Assembly (NCBI GenBank): GCA_000697665.1
Contig: KL197711.1
Coordinates: 196,104 to 260,103, forward strand
Source of the DNA: Jaapia argillacea MUCL 33604
Taxonomy: Eukaryota > Basidiomycota > Agaricomycetes > Jaapiales > Jaapiaceae
Direction: 5' to 3'
DNA length: 64,000 nt
A program made the position numbers and the translations under genes. A model generated the notes under the pieces. That model ran no database searches, was not told where the DNA came from, and worked only from the letters and a program-made list of their open reading frames with translations. How positions within the stretch are numbered: the first letter of the stretch is position 1; each line of letters begins with the position of its first letter. Shown here piece after piece: positions 9,339 to 22,015 of the stretch.

Positions 9339-10967
9339 CTAGTATACATGAGGTATGAACATAGTCCAAGATACATTCTTATACACCCCCTCAGGAAGCG
9401 GTTTCGCCACCGAGGTAATAGCCAATACAATCAAACCAACCCTCGCAAGTACATAAACAAACGCCAAAGCCAACTCTACCAAATCCACCCCAAACTGAAA
9501 CCAACAAGGCCAATCAAAGCTGCGATCCACCAACGCGATACATAAACCTAGGAGTGGCAGGCAGGTAATAGTCAAGGAGAAGATCCGCCAGAGATTTGAG
9601 AGGAGTGGATCGTCGACGGAGAGGAAACGGAAGATCCACCCCATGCAATGGATGGCGCCGAAGATCGTAGCGATGACCAAGCTTAGGTAGATAAGGAGCG
9701 TCTCTTCCCAACGTGTCAACCTACCCGAATAGAAGGTCGGAACTCTCCTGATGTGTTTGCCTTTATCAGAAGGCCAAGTCGAATACGCCATTTGCCAGAA
9801 TGGTGTGAGGAGGAAGACGAGGGAACGGACGATGAAGATGCCTGGGAGGAGGGCGAGAGTGACGATGTCGACTAGGAGGGTGGGTGGGTTGTGGATACCG
9901 ATATAGACGAATGCGTCTAATATGTATTCTGGTCCTGCTTTGTAGGCGATTTTCATGATCGAGAGGAACTCGGTCCATACTCGATTTGCGAATAAGCACG
10001 ATTCGCGCCACAAACCATCATCGACGTGGTTGTCGGGAGGGATAACGGACTGGAGAGTCAGCCGCCGTAACCCTTTCTTCTCAAAGTCCGCCGAATCTCC
10101 AACTTCGCCCACCCAATCTCCCTCTTCTTTTTTGCTGGGAGGTAACACCTTTGGGTACACCCTAAATGAACGTCTCACGTTCAAAGGTTTATTCCACCAG
10201 AGCGCATAAGTCGCCAGATTCAAGAAGGTGAAGGAAAGCGCCACCAATTCCAGCTCGGTAACACGCATCCCTTCGATACCTCTCGCCACGCATTGAACGA
10301 TGAACCAGGTGGTTTGAACGACGACCAAGGTTTTCGATAAGATGTCGCCTTTGCTCTTGTCGCTGATTTCTTGTTTGGTAAGGACGTCGGCGCTGGGGAA
10401 GTCGATCTCTCCTTCTCGCGAGAGTTCGTCAAGTTCGGCTGGGGAGAGGGTGCGGATGGGAGTGTTGGTGTCGGAGGAGAAGAGCATGAAGCCGCCCATT
10501 AGGGCGAAGAAGCCGTGCGTTTGTGTCCAGCCATGCCCTAAGTAACATGCAACAACAGTTAACGATGAATTTGGAGTTATCGAGGAAGATCGAGGATTGG
10601 ACAGACCTTGATGATCAGAAGCCAGTCGACGTGCGACGAACCACTGCCTCGCCGCCCATACGATGACCAACTCGGGCGCGATCAACGCACAGAGCATGAT
10701 TCCTACACGACGTAGACCGATCCTAAATGCCGAGTTGGATGGAGAGGGGACGTTGGGGTGAATAGCGACCCAAGTGCATGAAAAGACTGTTATCAGACAA
10801 CTCCATATGATGTTCCAGAGGGTTCTGCTTTGGTCGGTTGGATTGTCAAGGAATGAATTTCTCGGTTGGTTCGTAATGAGAGTATGGGCGGGTTCGTCGG
10901 TAATGATCGTTGGTAAAGCTCGGACGCCTTGTCCGGCGAGGTAAGAGAGAGTGAGGGCGAAGAGCAT
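9339..10967 (-). CDS. WNIIWSC-family multi-pass membrane protein (copy B)
   Basis: Paralogue of 5066-6607. It starts at ATG 10967 with a hydrophobic N-terminus (MLFALTLSYLAGQG). Shared blocks are TLWNIIWSCLITVFSCTW, AIHPNVP, GIMLCALIAPELVIVWAARQW, GHGWTQTHGFFALMGGF and YALWWNKPLNV, with GAIHCMGW towards the end. It has about seven to eight hydrophobic segments and no enzymatic motif. The interval 10538-10606 (69 bp, stop-free, GTCTGT...CTTAG on the minus strand) is probably an intron: splicing gives DHQGHGWTQTHGFF, collinear with copy A. The two copies flank an oppositely oriented F-box gene, so they are not a simple adjacent tandem. Function unknown. Confidence 0.8.
   Translation of the reverse strand: MLFALTLSYLAGQGVRALPTIITDEPAHTLITNQPRNSFLDNPTDQSRTLWNIIWSCLITVFSCTWVAIHPNVPSPSNSAFRIGLRRVGIMLCALIAPELVIVWAARQWFVARRLASDHQGLSNPRSSSITPNSSLTVVACYLGHGWTQTHGFFALMGGFMLFSSDTNTPIRTLSPAELDELSREGEIDFPSADVLTKQEISDKSKGDILSKTLVVVQTTWFIVQCVARGIEGMRVTELELVALSFTFLNLATYALWWNKPLNVRRSFRVYPKVLPPSKKEEGDWVGEVGDSADFEKKGLRRLTLQSVIPPDNHVDDGLWRESCLFANRVWTEFLSIMKIAYKAGPEYILDAFVYIGIHNPPTLLVDIVTLALLPGIFIVRSLVFLLTPFWQMAYSTWPSDKGKHIRRVPTFYSGRLTRWEETLLIYLSLVIATIFGAIHCMGWIFRFLSVDDPLLSNLWRIFSLTITCLPLLGLCIALVDRSFDWPCWFQFGVDLVELALAFVYVLARVGLIVLAITSVAKPLPEGVYKNVSWTMFIPHVY
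10538..10606 (-). other. Probable stop-free 69-bp intron in membrane gene copy B
   Basis: Starts GTCTGT and ends TTACTTAG on the minus strand, divisible by three, no stop. Same position relative to the GWTQ(S/T)H motif as the putative intron of copy A, with no sequence similarity to it. Confidence 0.7.
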
Positions 10968-13571
<2,604 letters not shown>

Positions 13572-13767
13572 TGATGTCGCTTCATTTCGGTTGGAGGGAA
13601 GTTATACTTGTAAAGCGTGAAGTATTTAGATTTGTACGGTTTTCAATTGCTTTCTTAATTCTCTCATACTCCCGGCTTGGAGTGATCTCAGGTTTGAGAT
13701 GCAGAACAACAAACTCTCTTGCGGATCATGACATGTGAATCGTACTTATCGAACCTCATGGTGTCGA

Positions 13768-15390
13768 CTATTCTCCCAATAAAGGTCTCCGCTCTTCCTT
13801 GTCCTCCCTAAACATCCCGCTCGAAAGCCCAGCTCTCGTCATTCCAGGCCTCACCACTCCTATCCATGTCTCTCCCAACCCCTTCTCCCTCCTCATCAAA
13901 ACCACATCCTCAACTTTCAACCAATACTTCTTCGGCATAATCCCCTTCCCAAACCTCTTCGTGACGTGATTCGCACATACCAATGCCACGAATATATTGA
14001 TGATATGTAACGGAACCAACGAAAACACCGCGCTCCAAATCGTCGTTAGGTTGTCCTTTTCGAATCGGAATAGTTTGCCTTTACATCCTGGTAATGGTGA
14101 ACGACTGTAACAACGTGTGCTGGATGTTGCTTCGTGGATTGGGTTGTAGTAGCCGCAACAACGGAGTGAATCTTGGATTAATAGACGACCGAGGGGGGTG
14201 TACCATTGGCTCCATGCGAGGTTGAGTTTACGATCGAGGGAGAAGGTAGAGCGTTTGTAGGAGGTGTAGCCGATGGAGAGGAGGGAGATGAAGCAGGGGA
14301 AGAGCAGGAGGGTGTAGTATGCGAGAAAGGGGCGGGAGTTGAGGAGGGTTGATGTTAGGCCCAGGAGGGAGGTTAAGAGGAGAAGGGAGGATGTGAGGGT
14401 GAGGAGGAGGAGTACGTCGTAGTCGGCGACGTACATCACATCTGCGTGGTCCCATGCTACATTAAGGGTTGGTGAGACCATAGACCGCGGTGAGGATGAG
14501 TGCTACGCACCACGGAACCACGTCAGGACAGCGATAGCCATTCCGGCAATACCGTAGAGGAGCACGGTGGTAACAGAGACGATCAAACACCATTTATGGA
14601 TTGTCCATTTCCCGCCCAAGCCCAAGCCTCGTCCCTCTTTGGCCAAACCCTTGACATACTTTGGTTTGGGCCATTTGCGGGGTATGTTCCTGGGTAGGAG
14701 TGGCCGTGTGTCCGAATATGGGTCATCAGATTGCGATTTTGCCTCTGGGTAAGAATTATAGGACTCTGTGGAGGAAGAGCCAGAGTCAAATCCCCTTGTG
14801 ATGTTGAGGTTTTGGTAGTTGCTGGAAGGAAGATATCTCAGAGTCTCGAAGTGATCATCCAAATCGTAAGGACGGTCGGAAAGGGGGGAACCGCGATACG
14901 AAACCAAACGAATAACATCATGGTCGGAGTCGACTGTGTAAGGACGATCGAAGGATTCAGGAGAAGGTAGTCGAAATGCTTCTGATGACCTTGAGCGTGT
15001 GATACGGTACGATGGAGAACGTGGTGTCAGCGGTATCGTCGAAAGCGGTGCTGGTTCATCATCGCTGGAGTCCCCTTCGGGATCTCTCCAATCGGATTGT
15101 CGTCGCATCTCAACTTCACGGTGAACAGTGGATTGCCTCGAGGGGTAATGCGACGTGTATTGACGCTGGCGATCTTGAACGTCGAGGAACTGAGGAAGAG
15201 ATGGAAGTGGAGGGGAAATCGACCCATAAGTTGCGGTGGGTGACGCTGACGGGGGCAGCAGAACGACGGTGGGTATACCGCACACAGTGCGAGGAGAGTC
15301 ATCGTGGGTTGGATTGACAACCCCCCCGGATCGACGACGAAGGGAGTTGGAGACGTGGTTGAGAGACGATGGGAGTCCTCGTCCTTCCAT
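13768..15390 (-). CDS. TSP2: Tetraspanin of the basidiomycete Tsp2 type
   Basis: Two exons: 15390-14511 and 14456-13768, separated by a 54-bp GTGCGT...TGTAG intron whose removal gives TWFRAWDHADVMYV. The long N-terminal half is disordered and rich in Ser, Pro and Arg. Four membrane segments follow: CLIVSVTTVLLYGIAGMAI, then DVLLLLTLTSSLLLLTSLLG, LAYYTLLLFPCFISLLSIGY, and the last around SAVFSLVPLHIINIFVAL. The large extracellular loop has the tetraspanin CCG signature (SLRCCGYYNP) with further cysteines (TRCYSRSPLPGCKGK). The order and the loop between helices 3 and 4 match the Tsp2 family, membrane organisers without catalytic activity, reported in basidiomycetes only as far as I recall. The gene is convergent with TRR1, about 200 bp apart. 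Confidence 0.88.
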
Positions 15391-15591
15391 GCTGGCGGTG
15401 TGGTGTTGAGTACGATGGGAAGAGTAGGAGTGGCTGACAGGGAAGAGGTGCTTGTGTTCCGGGTGGGACTTAGCGGTCAGGGATTAAATTAGAAGCGGAA
15501 ACCGTTGGTCAATATTGGTATAGTGCAACGCCGCCGGACAATAACGCATTGAAGCGGATACAATGGGCTCAGGATAGTCCATATGGGACAG

Positions 15592-17511
15592 TCAGATGTC
15601 GGACTTTTCCTGATCCTCTGCCACGAACCAACAACCCTCTCTACACCGAAGGTTGTGGCGAAGCAGATAATACTTGGGAGGGAATGAAGGGATTATCCCA
15701 AGATGTGGACAAATGTGATCGACGATATATTTTCGACAGCGAATTGTTTCTGGATCGTTGTGTTCAACGTTGCTGTTGTGTGTCTGCCTTGTGGGATGAA
15801 AGATAATCTGTGCAATCCCGACGTCCTTAGTTTCAGGGCGGAAGCGCAGGACGGATCGAGACAATCACCTGTGCTCTCTCAGATGCAGCGAAAAAATCGT
15901 CTTTTCGAGCGACCTTCCATACGCGCTCCATCCCCTCAAACACGTTTTTCTGGATGGTTTCGCTGTCACCCAGCCCGAATGAGGCGACCCTGTCCCCGTG
16001 CAATTTGAAGGCATCTTGAACATGGACTTGGAAGTCAATGTGCGAGTGTACACGCGATAGTGTCGGGGGAGTCCGAGCTTTCGCGGCCTTCTTTTGCTCC
16101 TATTCACAGACAGTGAGAAATGTCAGTTTTGTAAACGAGTGAGGCGGTTAGAGGTGATACTCACTACATTGGATACTACTCGTACTTCTAAGGAAGGAGG
16201 GAAACAGTCCCTCTCTGGGAGCAACCATGCAGACAAGGCGGAGGGAATGATATCCGAATAGACATCGTTGATGTGCTGGAACAATGCATCTGCCAACAGA
16301 AATCTGCCACGACCTTTGGCGGACACTCCCATCACTGCATTTTCCATCTGGGCTAGAGTCACCTGACCGCTCGCAATCATGTCCTGTAAGGCACATCTTC
16401 TGGAGAGGAGATAACGCAGTATCTTCATAAGGGCAGGAAATGCGTTGGATAAAAGTTCCTTGGGTGGGAAAGAGGGAGTTGTGGCTGCCAGGTCGGAAGT
16501 CGTAGGCGAGGTTGTGAAAGTCATGCCATACCCTAGTTTATCCAACACCGTCTCCCCCCATAGCATGTCTTGAAGCGAAGTCAAAGTCAGCTCACAGGCC
16601 ACTGCTGTGATAACTTCGTAAATGGACCGAGTCACGATTTCTCCCCATGTGTGCGGAATGTATTCCGCCCGAGAACGCCCTGCATCTCCACTGTCGATCT
16701 TCCAGAATTTGAGGATATTCGCCTCAGCGGAAGCCACGATGCGGGTCATGGATTCCTTGAGGTAGAGGAACGACTGGGCTGAGGTGCAACCCGGGTGATT
16801 GTTCACGATTACGCCGAGATCGGGTAGGGAGTCTGGAACCATATCCCATCGAATGGTGCGGTTGCTCCAGTTGGTGCGACGGGGTGCGAGGAGTAGGGTG
16901 TAGCGGATGGTGAGGGTAAATATCGTCCTGGCGAAGAAATAGCAGTTGTACTCCTGCGATGTATACCGCCGAGCCTTCTCGTCATTGCTCATGGCGAAAC
17001 AAGTGGAAATGACGAAAAGGAGGTCGAACCCATCCTTAAATACGATTTCGCCGAGGCAAACATGTTCATCAGCTCTCCTGAGGTCCTCTGAGTCCGTATC
17101 GATGGTGTCGTACGCCTCGCACCCCGACGTATGCACCATGGCATCCGGATGGGCTTTGGGATCGGGACTGCGTTCGAATCGAACTGTTTTGCCACTCTGG
17201 AGGGTGGCCAAGATGTACTCGTGTGAGAAGGTCGACTCTTCCTTCATCAGTTGAATCTTTCGAGTGTCATGGGATTGCTGTCTGCGATACCATTCGAACG
17301 CATGTCCAAACCCCCATGTATCCGAGAATGACAAGCGAAAGAGGCCCTCCGCCGTGCCGGACGAGTAGACGAGGCTTTTGCGGATTCGCGATGGGGTGAG
17401 GATCAGGGGAGCGATAGGACGGGATGAGGTCCATCCTAAACAATCTTCGAAGACCCACGAGGACCAGGACTTTGTGGTAAAAAGACCTCGGGTGGAGGGC
17501 TGTACATCCAT
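15592..17511 (-). CDS. Unclassified protein with HEY...EYNCYFFA motif (copy C)
   Basis: Exon 1 runs 17511-16165 and exon 2 starts at 16099, across a 65-bp GTGAGT...AATAG intron. Exon 2 either stops at 15833 or splices (cryptic 43-bp GTGATT...CTAAG at 15826-15868) into a third exon ending at 15592. I favour the third exon because the tail (LRHNLRCREGC to EKSDI, then stop) is conserved in the paralogue at 18018-19935 while the introns are not. Conserved core: FSHEYILATL (His97), GCEAYDTID, then EYNCYFFARTI (Cys190). A His followed by a Cys in an NC-aromatic context recalls circularly permuted papain-like folds (LRAT, PPPDE); this is only inference. About 450-630 residues, no signal peptide. Function unknown. 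Confidence 0.6.
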
Positions 17512-18017
17512 AGAATTGAGGTGGGCGATGCGTTGAACAGATGAGAGTTGAGAGAGTTCTATGCATTCGCGGGAGACGAGGCGACCATGAGGATGCCTCC
17601 TGGCGATACATTGCTACCTGGAGGCTCCGCACATCGAACGAGATAAACATAATCGAAGGCTGGCTTACCATTTCTGAAGACCAAGTTCAAGATCTAGAAG
17701 AAACCGACTGCCGACTGTGAGAATCATCTCCAATTCTAATCTCCACCCCAGCAATCGGTCTGGTCAAAGTCCGAGGGTAGGGCGGAAAGTATCAACTCGT
17801 ATAGGCAGGCATGAAACAAGGTTAGGACGAAATATAGTCGTTCGGCCACGATGTGGTGCATGGAGACGGGTCGCAGAAAACGCTAGTCGTGGAAATCAAT
17901 ATGAGGTATCCATGAAGTCCGATAGAGACCTCAGTCCAATCACCCCATCGACAGCATGCGGGGTGGCAAGTTCCCTACTGCACATATGGTTGGGCGGGAA
18001 TGATTGATATGGAACGG
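17512..18017. other. Spacer between tandem paralogues
   Basis: Holds the 5' flank of copy C and the 3' flank of copy D. No separate gene recognised; open frames here are antisense or out of frame with the paralogues. Confidence 0.4.
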
Positions 18018-19935
18018 TCAGATGTCGGACTTCTCCCCACCCTCGACGAGGAGTGGACAATCCTCTCTGCACTGAAGGCTGTGTCGAAGAAACCGATATC
18101 GGCGGAGAGACGAACGGGCTATCATAGGCGATGGACCAATTTTATCGAAGATCTCTTCACGCCACCAGATTGCCGCTTGATCGTAGCGTCCACTGGTCAT
18201 GTCGCGGGTATTCCGTAAAGGACCAAATCGGACCCGTGTATCGTTGAGATTCTTAGCTTCGAAATAGAAAGCCAAGAAGGACGAAGGTACTCGCGTATGT
18301 CCTTTCAGACGTTGTGGAAGATGGGGATCGAGCGACCTTCCATACGCGTTCCATCCCCTCACATATGTTGTGACGGATGGATTCGCTATCACCCAGTCCG
18401 AATGAAGAGACTCTGCCACTGTGCAATTTGAAAGAATCTTGGATATGGGCTTGGAAATCGCTGTGCGAGTGTACACGAATTAGTGTCGGATGAGCGTTCG
18501 CAGCTTTCCTTTGCTCCTATGGAGGTGGTGAATGGATGGGTCAAAGTATGGTTGGGTGAGTTACGGACGATGCTCACAGCCATGGAGACTACCCGAACTT
18601 CGAGTGAAGCAGGTAGACAGTCCCCCTCTGCGAACAACCATGCGGACAATGCGGATGGAATGACGTCCGAATAGATTTCATTGACGTGGCTGAGCAATGC
18701 GTCCACCAGAGACTCCCAATGGCCCCACTCAGCTAGCGCTTCCTCCAGGTTATTTTCCATCATTGCTGAAGTCACTCGACCACTCGCAATCTCGTCCTGC
18801 AAAGCACATGTTCTGGAGATGAGATAGAGGAGTATCTTCGAGAGCGCAGGACGTGCGCTGCGTAACAGATCCTTGGAGGCCGAAGCGGACCCCAGCCTGG
18901 CAGGTGAGGTACTAAGTTTCATGGTGTACGACAGCTTGTCCAATACCGTCTCGCCCCAGAGCATGTCTTGCAGCGCAGTCGAAGTCAACCCACAGGTCAA
19001 TGCTGTGATCACTTCGTATATGGACCGAAGAACTCTTTCTCCCCAAGTATAGGGGATGTATTTGGGCCGCGAGCCATACGGATCGTATATGGGCCGCCAG
19101 CGGCGGTTATTCGCTATTTCCTGCTCTGGAAGGGCAAAGATACGGTCGATGGTCTCGGCGACGACGGAGGACATGCAATATTGCAGCCGGAGGAATGACT
19201 GGGTTGAGGTACAATACGGGTGGTCTCTGACGATCGCGTGGAGATGGGGCAGAGAGTCTGGCACTATATCCCATCGAATGGCGCTCTTGTCCCGGTTGGG
19301 GGGTCGCGGTGCGTGGAGCACGGCATAACGGATGGCGAGGGTATATATCGTCCTTGCGAAGAAATAACAATTGTACTCCTGCAACGTGTAACGTCGAGCC
19401 TTGGTATCTTTTGTCATGGCAAAACAGACGGAGATGATGAAAAGGAGATCAATCCCATCCTGAAATACGATCTCGCCGACGCAGATATGTTCTTCCGCTC
19501 TCCCAAGGTCCTCTGAGCCAGTATCGATGGTGTCGTACGCCTCGCACCCCGACGGATGCACCACGGCATCCGGGTGAGCTTTGGGATCGGGACTGCGTTC
19601 GAATCGAATTGTTTTGCCACTGCGGAGCGTGACCAGGATGTACTCGTGTGAGAAAGTCGATTCCTCTTTCATCAACTGAATCTTTCGAATGCCAGTGGAT
19701 CGTTGTCTGCGATACCACTTGAACGCGCTTCCGATCCCCCATTCTCCTGTGAATGCCATGCGAAAGAGGCCCTCCGCCGTTCCGGATGAAAGGACGAGGC
19801 TCTTGCGGACTCGGGAGGGGGTGAGCAGGAGGGAGTGATGGGGCGGGATGATTTCCACCCTAAGCAATCCTCGAAGAACCATGACGACCATGACTTGGAG
19901 GGAGGAAGTTCTCGGGTGTAAAGCTGTAGATCCAT
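18018..19935 (-). CDS. Unclassified protein with HEY...EYNCYFFA motif (copy D, N-terminal frame disturbed)
   Basis: Tandem paralogue of copy C. The main exon is 19891-18578, and exon 2 starts at 18516 after a 61-bp GTGAGC...CATAG intron. The downstream tail LRHSLQCREDC to EKSDI ends at 18018, although the exact splice reaching that frame is unclear; unspliced, exon 2 stops at 18253. The core shared with copy C includes STFSHEYILVTL, GCEAYDTID and EYNCYFFARTI. The first 36 residues homologous to copy C (MDLQLYTRELPPSKSWSSWF...) are in a different frame from the rest: a run reads CCCTCCTGCTCACC where copy C has one base more. The gene may start instead at ATG 19891 (MVVMVLRGLLRVEI), or it may be a young pseudogene. 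Confidence 0.5.
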
Positions 19936-20353
19936 AATGTCGAGTGGGCGGTGGGCTGAACAGCCAACAGACTAATCACGGCCAGCAATATGTACTCTTG
20001 CAAGGCGCTGGACCATGAGGATACCTCCTGGCGATGCACTGCTTATCCGAAACTTCAGGAGATAAGACGAGAGAATATCCACCATATTTGGGCGGCATGT
20101 TCACGAAGACAAAGTTCAAGAACAAAGGATGATTCGCTTGCCTGAGTCCTCCAAGTCTCCAAGGTCTCCCAAGTCTTCAGACTCTGGGTCTCGAGGTCCG
20201 TTTGAGACCCTTCCAATCTCCGCCCGCGGCAATTTCCGAGCCTATCCAAAGTCGCAGTCGTTCAACTCCTCGCCGTCGCTCAGCACCTCTCATAATCCCA
20301 TCTCCTTGCTCTCTCAAAAGCCCCATTCTTTCCTCGCACCACCAGTGTTCAAT
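19936..20353. other. Divergent promoter of copy D and VMA3
   Basis: About 420 bp between divergent starts. It includes pyrimidine-rich tracts shortly before the VMA3 ATG (20280-20350). No gene seen. Confidence 0.45.
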
Positions 20354-21494
20354 ATGTCTGACCTTTGCCCAGTTTATGCTCCCTTTTTCGGCGCCATGGT
20401 AAGTTCTTTTGCGCAGTTGGTTGAAGTTGTTGGGCCGTGTAGTGACGAACGGCCATTTTTTGTGTATTGGGGTGCTAGGGATGCACAGCATCTATTGTGT
20501 TTACATGTGAGTTCTCTTCTGGTGTCCTGAAATGAAGAGGAAAGAGGGCGCGACGAAGTTTGGTAGTGGGAGTAGCATTGACATGCTGACGTTGCTTCCC
20601 CTATGTTCTTAGGTATCGGCGCGAGGTTCGTTCCTCCTGTTCACCTTACCCAAATTTCACTTGCTGATACTTGGACTGCTTCGCCAATTCCAGTTATGGG
20701 ACAGCCAAGTCGGGTGTTGGCATTTCAGCCATGTCGGTACTCCGACCTGATTTGATGATGAAATGTGTCGTTCCAGTTATCATGGCTGGTATCATTGCCG
20801 TGAGTCTTCTCCCTGGCGCGCAGCATTCTGTGGCGTGTCCCAAGAAAGCTGTGCTTATGCGTGAATTCTTGTTTCGATAGATCTACGGACTCGTCGTTTC
20901 GGTGCTCATTTCTGGCAATCGTGAGTTATCTTTCTGCCCCCATCTCGTTGTAGCGCATTCTTTCACAATGAAACGAGACGATGGTGTTCCTCTGCATTCC
21001 GCTGCACGTCTGCTTACAATTGTCTTCCTGCAGTCGCCGTCCATATGACACTTTACCAAGGATTCATCCAACTCGGTGCCGGTCTATCTGTGGGTCTTGC
21101 CGGTCTCGCAGCAGGGTTTGCTATTGGAATTGTCGGAGATGCTGGGGTTAGGGGAACTGCTCAACAGCCCAGGCTTTTCGTCGGCATGGTTCGTACCTAT
21201 GCTTCTCGCAGGCCCTCCCGCGAAGCCTCCTTGGAACGCATGCATGGTGCTGATTGATGGTTTGTTTTGTAGATTTTGATTCTTATCTTTGCTGAAGTCT
21301 TGGGTCTCTACGGTATGCTACTTATTGTCCTTTCATTGATGAGAATACTGATATGACTTGGGCTAGGATTGATCGTTGCACTGATCATGAACACCCAAGC
21401 GTCACAAGTTGCTCCTGGTATCGTACGTGTTCTCTTCAGTTCCCCCAAGTCTCTGGTCATCTCACTCACAACCTGTCTGTAGTGCTCTGCGTGA
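20354..21494 (+). CDS. VMA3: V-type H+-ATPase proteolipid subunit c
   Basis: Proton-carrying ring subunit of the vacuolar ATPase Vo sector. Nine exons: 20354-20398, 20479-20506, 20613-20625, 20694-20799, 20881-20920, 21034-21188, 21273-21312, 21367-21422 and 21483-21494. The spliced product reads [34 protein letters not shown], then [20 protein letters not shown], a second pair of helices containing [20 protein letters not shown] and [10 protein letters not shown], and a final helix with the proton-binding glutamate ([13 protein letters not shown]). It ends [15 protein letters not shown]. The sequence around [18 protein letters not shown] fits Vma3 rather than Vma11. Exon 3 is a 13-nt microexon and exon 2 is only 28 nt. 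The last exon is short and its call less certain. Confidence 0.93.
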
Positions 21495-22015
21495 AGCTGA
21501 GAGAATCTGGTGAATATTGGGATGGCTTGCGATGAAGGGAGGATAGCTGGAGGTTGAAGGAATGAATATCCACCGACCGTCATGGCTTCTCTCATCCGTC
21601 TGAATCCTTTTCGTGACAATGGCTGTCTCGTCCATACTACCCCAGCTGTTTTTACTTCTAATATATCCTCTCTGAACTTCCCAACCACGCAACCCCACCT
21701 TGCGTTGTCCATATATTTCCCATTTTTTCCGCAGTATCAGTACCTCATGTTCCACCGACCCTTTCACGCCTTTGTCAACTAAATTTAGTCATTGAGCCAA
21801 TTCTGGTTTTCCCTTCTCTTCCCAAATGCCGTTGTTTACTAGGTACCCCGCTCCTGATCGTTTTTACTTGCTGTCGACGTGTCCGACCGTCTGTCAGTCC
21901 GCTGTTTTTGCGGGTTTGAGACATACGTGGCGCTCGGGTTGAAGCTCTTTATTGACGCTTCCCAGTAACCGAACTCTCTAGGCTCTCCAATATAACTAGC
22001 CGACGATTAGCAGAC
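21495..22015. other. 3'UTR of VMA3 and promoter of SLP1
   Basis: No gene. A T-rich stretch lies near 21700-21870. Open frames on both strands are short and unsupported. Confidence 0.4.
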
